6,154 nt of DNA from Acidobacteriota bacterium (GTDB lineage: Bacteria > Actinomycetota > Acidimicrobiia > Spongiisociales > UBA5794): contig JACZST010000119.1 in the NCBI GenBank assembly GCA_022574065.1, positions 1-6,154 of the forward strand. Reading direction: 5' to 3'. This document shows, piece by piece, positions 5,081 through 6,154 of this stretch. Made by a program: the position numbers and the translations under genes. Numbering within the stretch: position 1 is the first letter of the stretch; the number at the start of each line of letters is the position of its first letter. Under the pieces are notes generated by a model that was not told where the DNA came from, made no database searches, and was given only the letters and a program-made list of their open reading frames with translations.

Positions 5081-6154
5081 TGAAAGACCCACTGCTCATG
5101 GGGGCTCCGCCTGAGGAACAGTGGCAGATAGACCTGGAGCGGGTCGGGCTGCTGCGCAGGCTTCTGAACGGCAGAAAGTGGTACGGCGTCGACTGGTGGA
5201 TGGTCGTGATCTCCTCGATCATGGTCATCTTCTTCATCGTCATCGCCTTCTTCCCGCAATTGCTGGCGCCCTACGACCCGCTCGAACAGGTCGGACCGCG
5301 ATTCCTCCCGCCGGGGGACGTTCCCGAGGCCGAGGTTCTACTGTTGCGTGTCGACTCGCCGATCGAATCGCTGAAAGATCTCGCTGGCCTGGGTCGGGTG
5401 CCTACCGCCGTGGTGCAGGGAGCGCCCTCGAGCGAGGACATCCGCTCCGAAGCGGAACGTGCCACAGAGGAGTTGGCTGCCGCCGGCTCCGATGATCGCG
5501 TCCGTCTGCGGATGCTTCGTCTCGAGACGCTCGAGGAGGTCTTGGAGGCAGTTGAGACCGGCGAAGTCGAGCTCGGCGTCGGCTCATCGCTCCAGGTGGA
5601 ACCGCTGTTGGAGGCCTACCCAGAGGTGGTCATCGCCGGGCCAATCAGCGGGGAAAAGGGTGGCAAGGCCTTTCTCCTCGGCACGAACCAGATCGGTCAG
5701 GACGTGTTGAGCCGGCTCGCCTGGGGAGCCCGCATCGCAATCACCATCGGCTTCACTGCTTCATTATTCTCGTTCCTCGTGGGCGTGCCGCTCGGGTTGT
5801 TCGCCGGTTTCACCGGCGGAAAGATCGACCGGGCACTCACGCTGGTGATGGACAGCCTCTATGCGTTCCCCGGGCTGATTCTCGCCATTGCCATCGCCGC
5901 GGTTCTCGGCCCCAGCATCGTCAACATCATCGTGGCCATTGGCGTGCTCTACATCCCGACCTACTACCGCATCGTCCGTGGGCAGACGCTCTCGACGAAG
6001 GAGGGCCTCCACGTGGAGGCGGCGAGGAGCATTGGCGCCACCAAGACCTCCCTCCTGCGCCGTTACATCTTCCCGCTGGTGATTCCGTCGGTGGCGATCA
6101 TCTTCTCGGTCAACATCGCAGACGCCATCCTCACCGGTGCCGCGCTGAGCTTCC
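5080..6154 (+). CDS. ABC transporter permease, DppC/OppC type, with an inserted binding-protein-like domain (partial, runs off the window)
   Basis: The start ATG overlaps the preceding stop (TGATG, one base), implying translational coupling; 358 codons are visible and the frame is open at the window end. Residues 1-39 are cytoplasmic, about 40-62 form the first membrane helix, and LLAPYDPLEQVGPRFLPPG (61-79) is the usual DppC segment. In the family this leads within some tens of residues to H-x-LGTDxxGRDVLSR. Here that motif, LGTNQIGQDVLSRL, begins only at residue 200. The transport domain follows: GARIAITIG, AGFTGGKIDR (242-251), MDSLYAFPGLILAIAIA, and the EAA loop at about 311-332 (VEAARSIGA and following). 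Residues about 80-197 are extra and resemble one lobe of a type-2 periplasmic binding protein. Note N203 and Q207 where the family usually has D and R. The last helix and C-terminus are beyond the window, and ATPase genes are expected after it. Confidence 0.9.
   Translation, partial: MKDPLLMGAPPEEQWQIDLERVGLLRRLLNGRKWYGVDWWMVVISSIMVIFFIVIAFFPQLLAPYDPLEQVGPRFLPPGDVPEAEVLLLRVDSPIESLKDLAGLGRVPTAVVQGAPSSEDIRSEAERATEELAAAGSDDRVRLRMLRLETLEEVLEAVETGEVELGVGSSLQVEPLLEAYPEVVIAGPISGEKGGKAFLLGTNQIGQDVLSRLAWGARIAITIGFTASLFSFLVGVPLGLFAGFTGGKIDRALTLVMDSLYAFPGLILAIAIAAVLGPSIVNIIVAIGVLYIPTYYRIVRGQTLSTKEGLHVEAARSIGATKTSLLRRYIFPLVIPSVAIIFSVNIADAILTGAALSF
5317..5670 (+). other. Inserted extracytoplasmic domain in the DppC-type permease (PBP lobe-like)
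   Basis: This covers residues 80-197 of the second permease. It has the order seen in a lobe of amino-acid-type (family 3) or related binding proteins: a lead of the type SPIESLKDLAGLGRVPTAVV followed by QG (93-114), a helix rich in E/A (118-135), a strand with R/L alternation (140-148), ETLEEVLEAVETGEVELGVG (149-168), and a closing strand before the transporter resumes (EVVIAGP, 182-188). It follows the first membrane helix, so by family topology it faces outward. The residues are hydrophilic, with no membrane segment. The frame stays open and in phase on both sides, so this is not a frameshift artefact. The domain assignment is from pattern recognition by eye only. Confidence 0.6.

Noticed and set aside
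4184..5092. 302-residue open frame on the minus strand opposite the first permease
   Set aside because: It is rich in Asp, Glu, Arg, Gln and His as expected from the antisense of hydrophobic membrane codons, shows no motif, and overlaps a clear permease.

Overview
The window looks like chromosome from a GC-rich actinobacterium, most plausibly an uncultured Acidimicrobiia-type lineage. This rests on strong G/C preference at third codon positions, GTG start use, and a lipoprotein whose mature N-terminus is a long Thr-rich linker, a style common in that class. The assignment is an inference from composition and protein style, not from a marker gene.

Layout. Positions 1-286 are non-coding and repetitive: four copies of a G-rich/hairpin element (two in each orientation) and a short purine-rich tandem repeat. 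Positions 287-649 (minus) encode a SpoIIAA-like (STAS-fold) protein. Positions 650-863 hold no secure gene but have coding-like stretches that change frame, perhaps a decayed gene. Positions 864-2003 (minus) encode an M24 metallopeptidase of the Xaa-Pro dipeptidase/creatinase type with all five metal ligands. Positions 2004-2178 are a divergent promoter region. On the plus strand follow a family-5 solute-binding lipoprotein (2179-3906), a strong 13-bp hairpin (3930-3959), a DppB-type permease (3989-5080) and a DppC-type permease (5080 to beyond the window end). The two permease genes overlap by one base (TGATG).

How it fits together. The plus-strand genes are the binding protein and both membrane subunits of a Dpp/Opp-type ABC importer; the ATPase genes should lie just beyond 6154. 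The divergent peptidase would suit cleavage of imported Xaa-Pro-type peptides, although the substrate cannot be read from sequence. The hairpin after the binding-protein gene probably allows more binding protein than permease to be made.

The most unusual point is the second permease. Between its first membrane helix and the conserved segment that opens the transport domain it carries an extra domain of about 118 residues that reads like one lobe of a type-2 periplasmic binding protein. If real, this importer has a ligand-binding-like module built into its membrane subunit in addition to a separate binding lipoprotein. The first permease also carries an extra N-terminal membrane helix.
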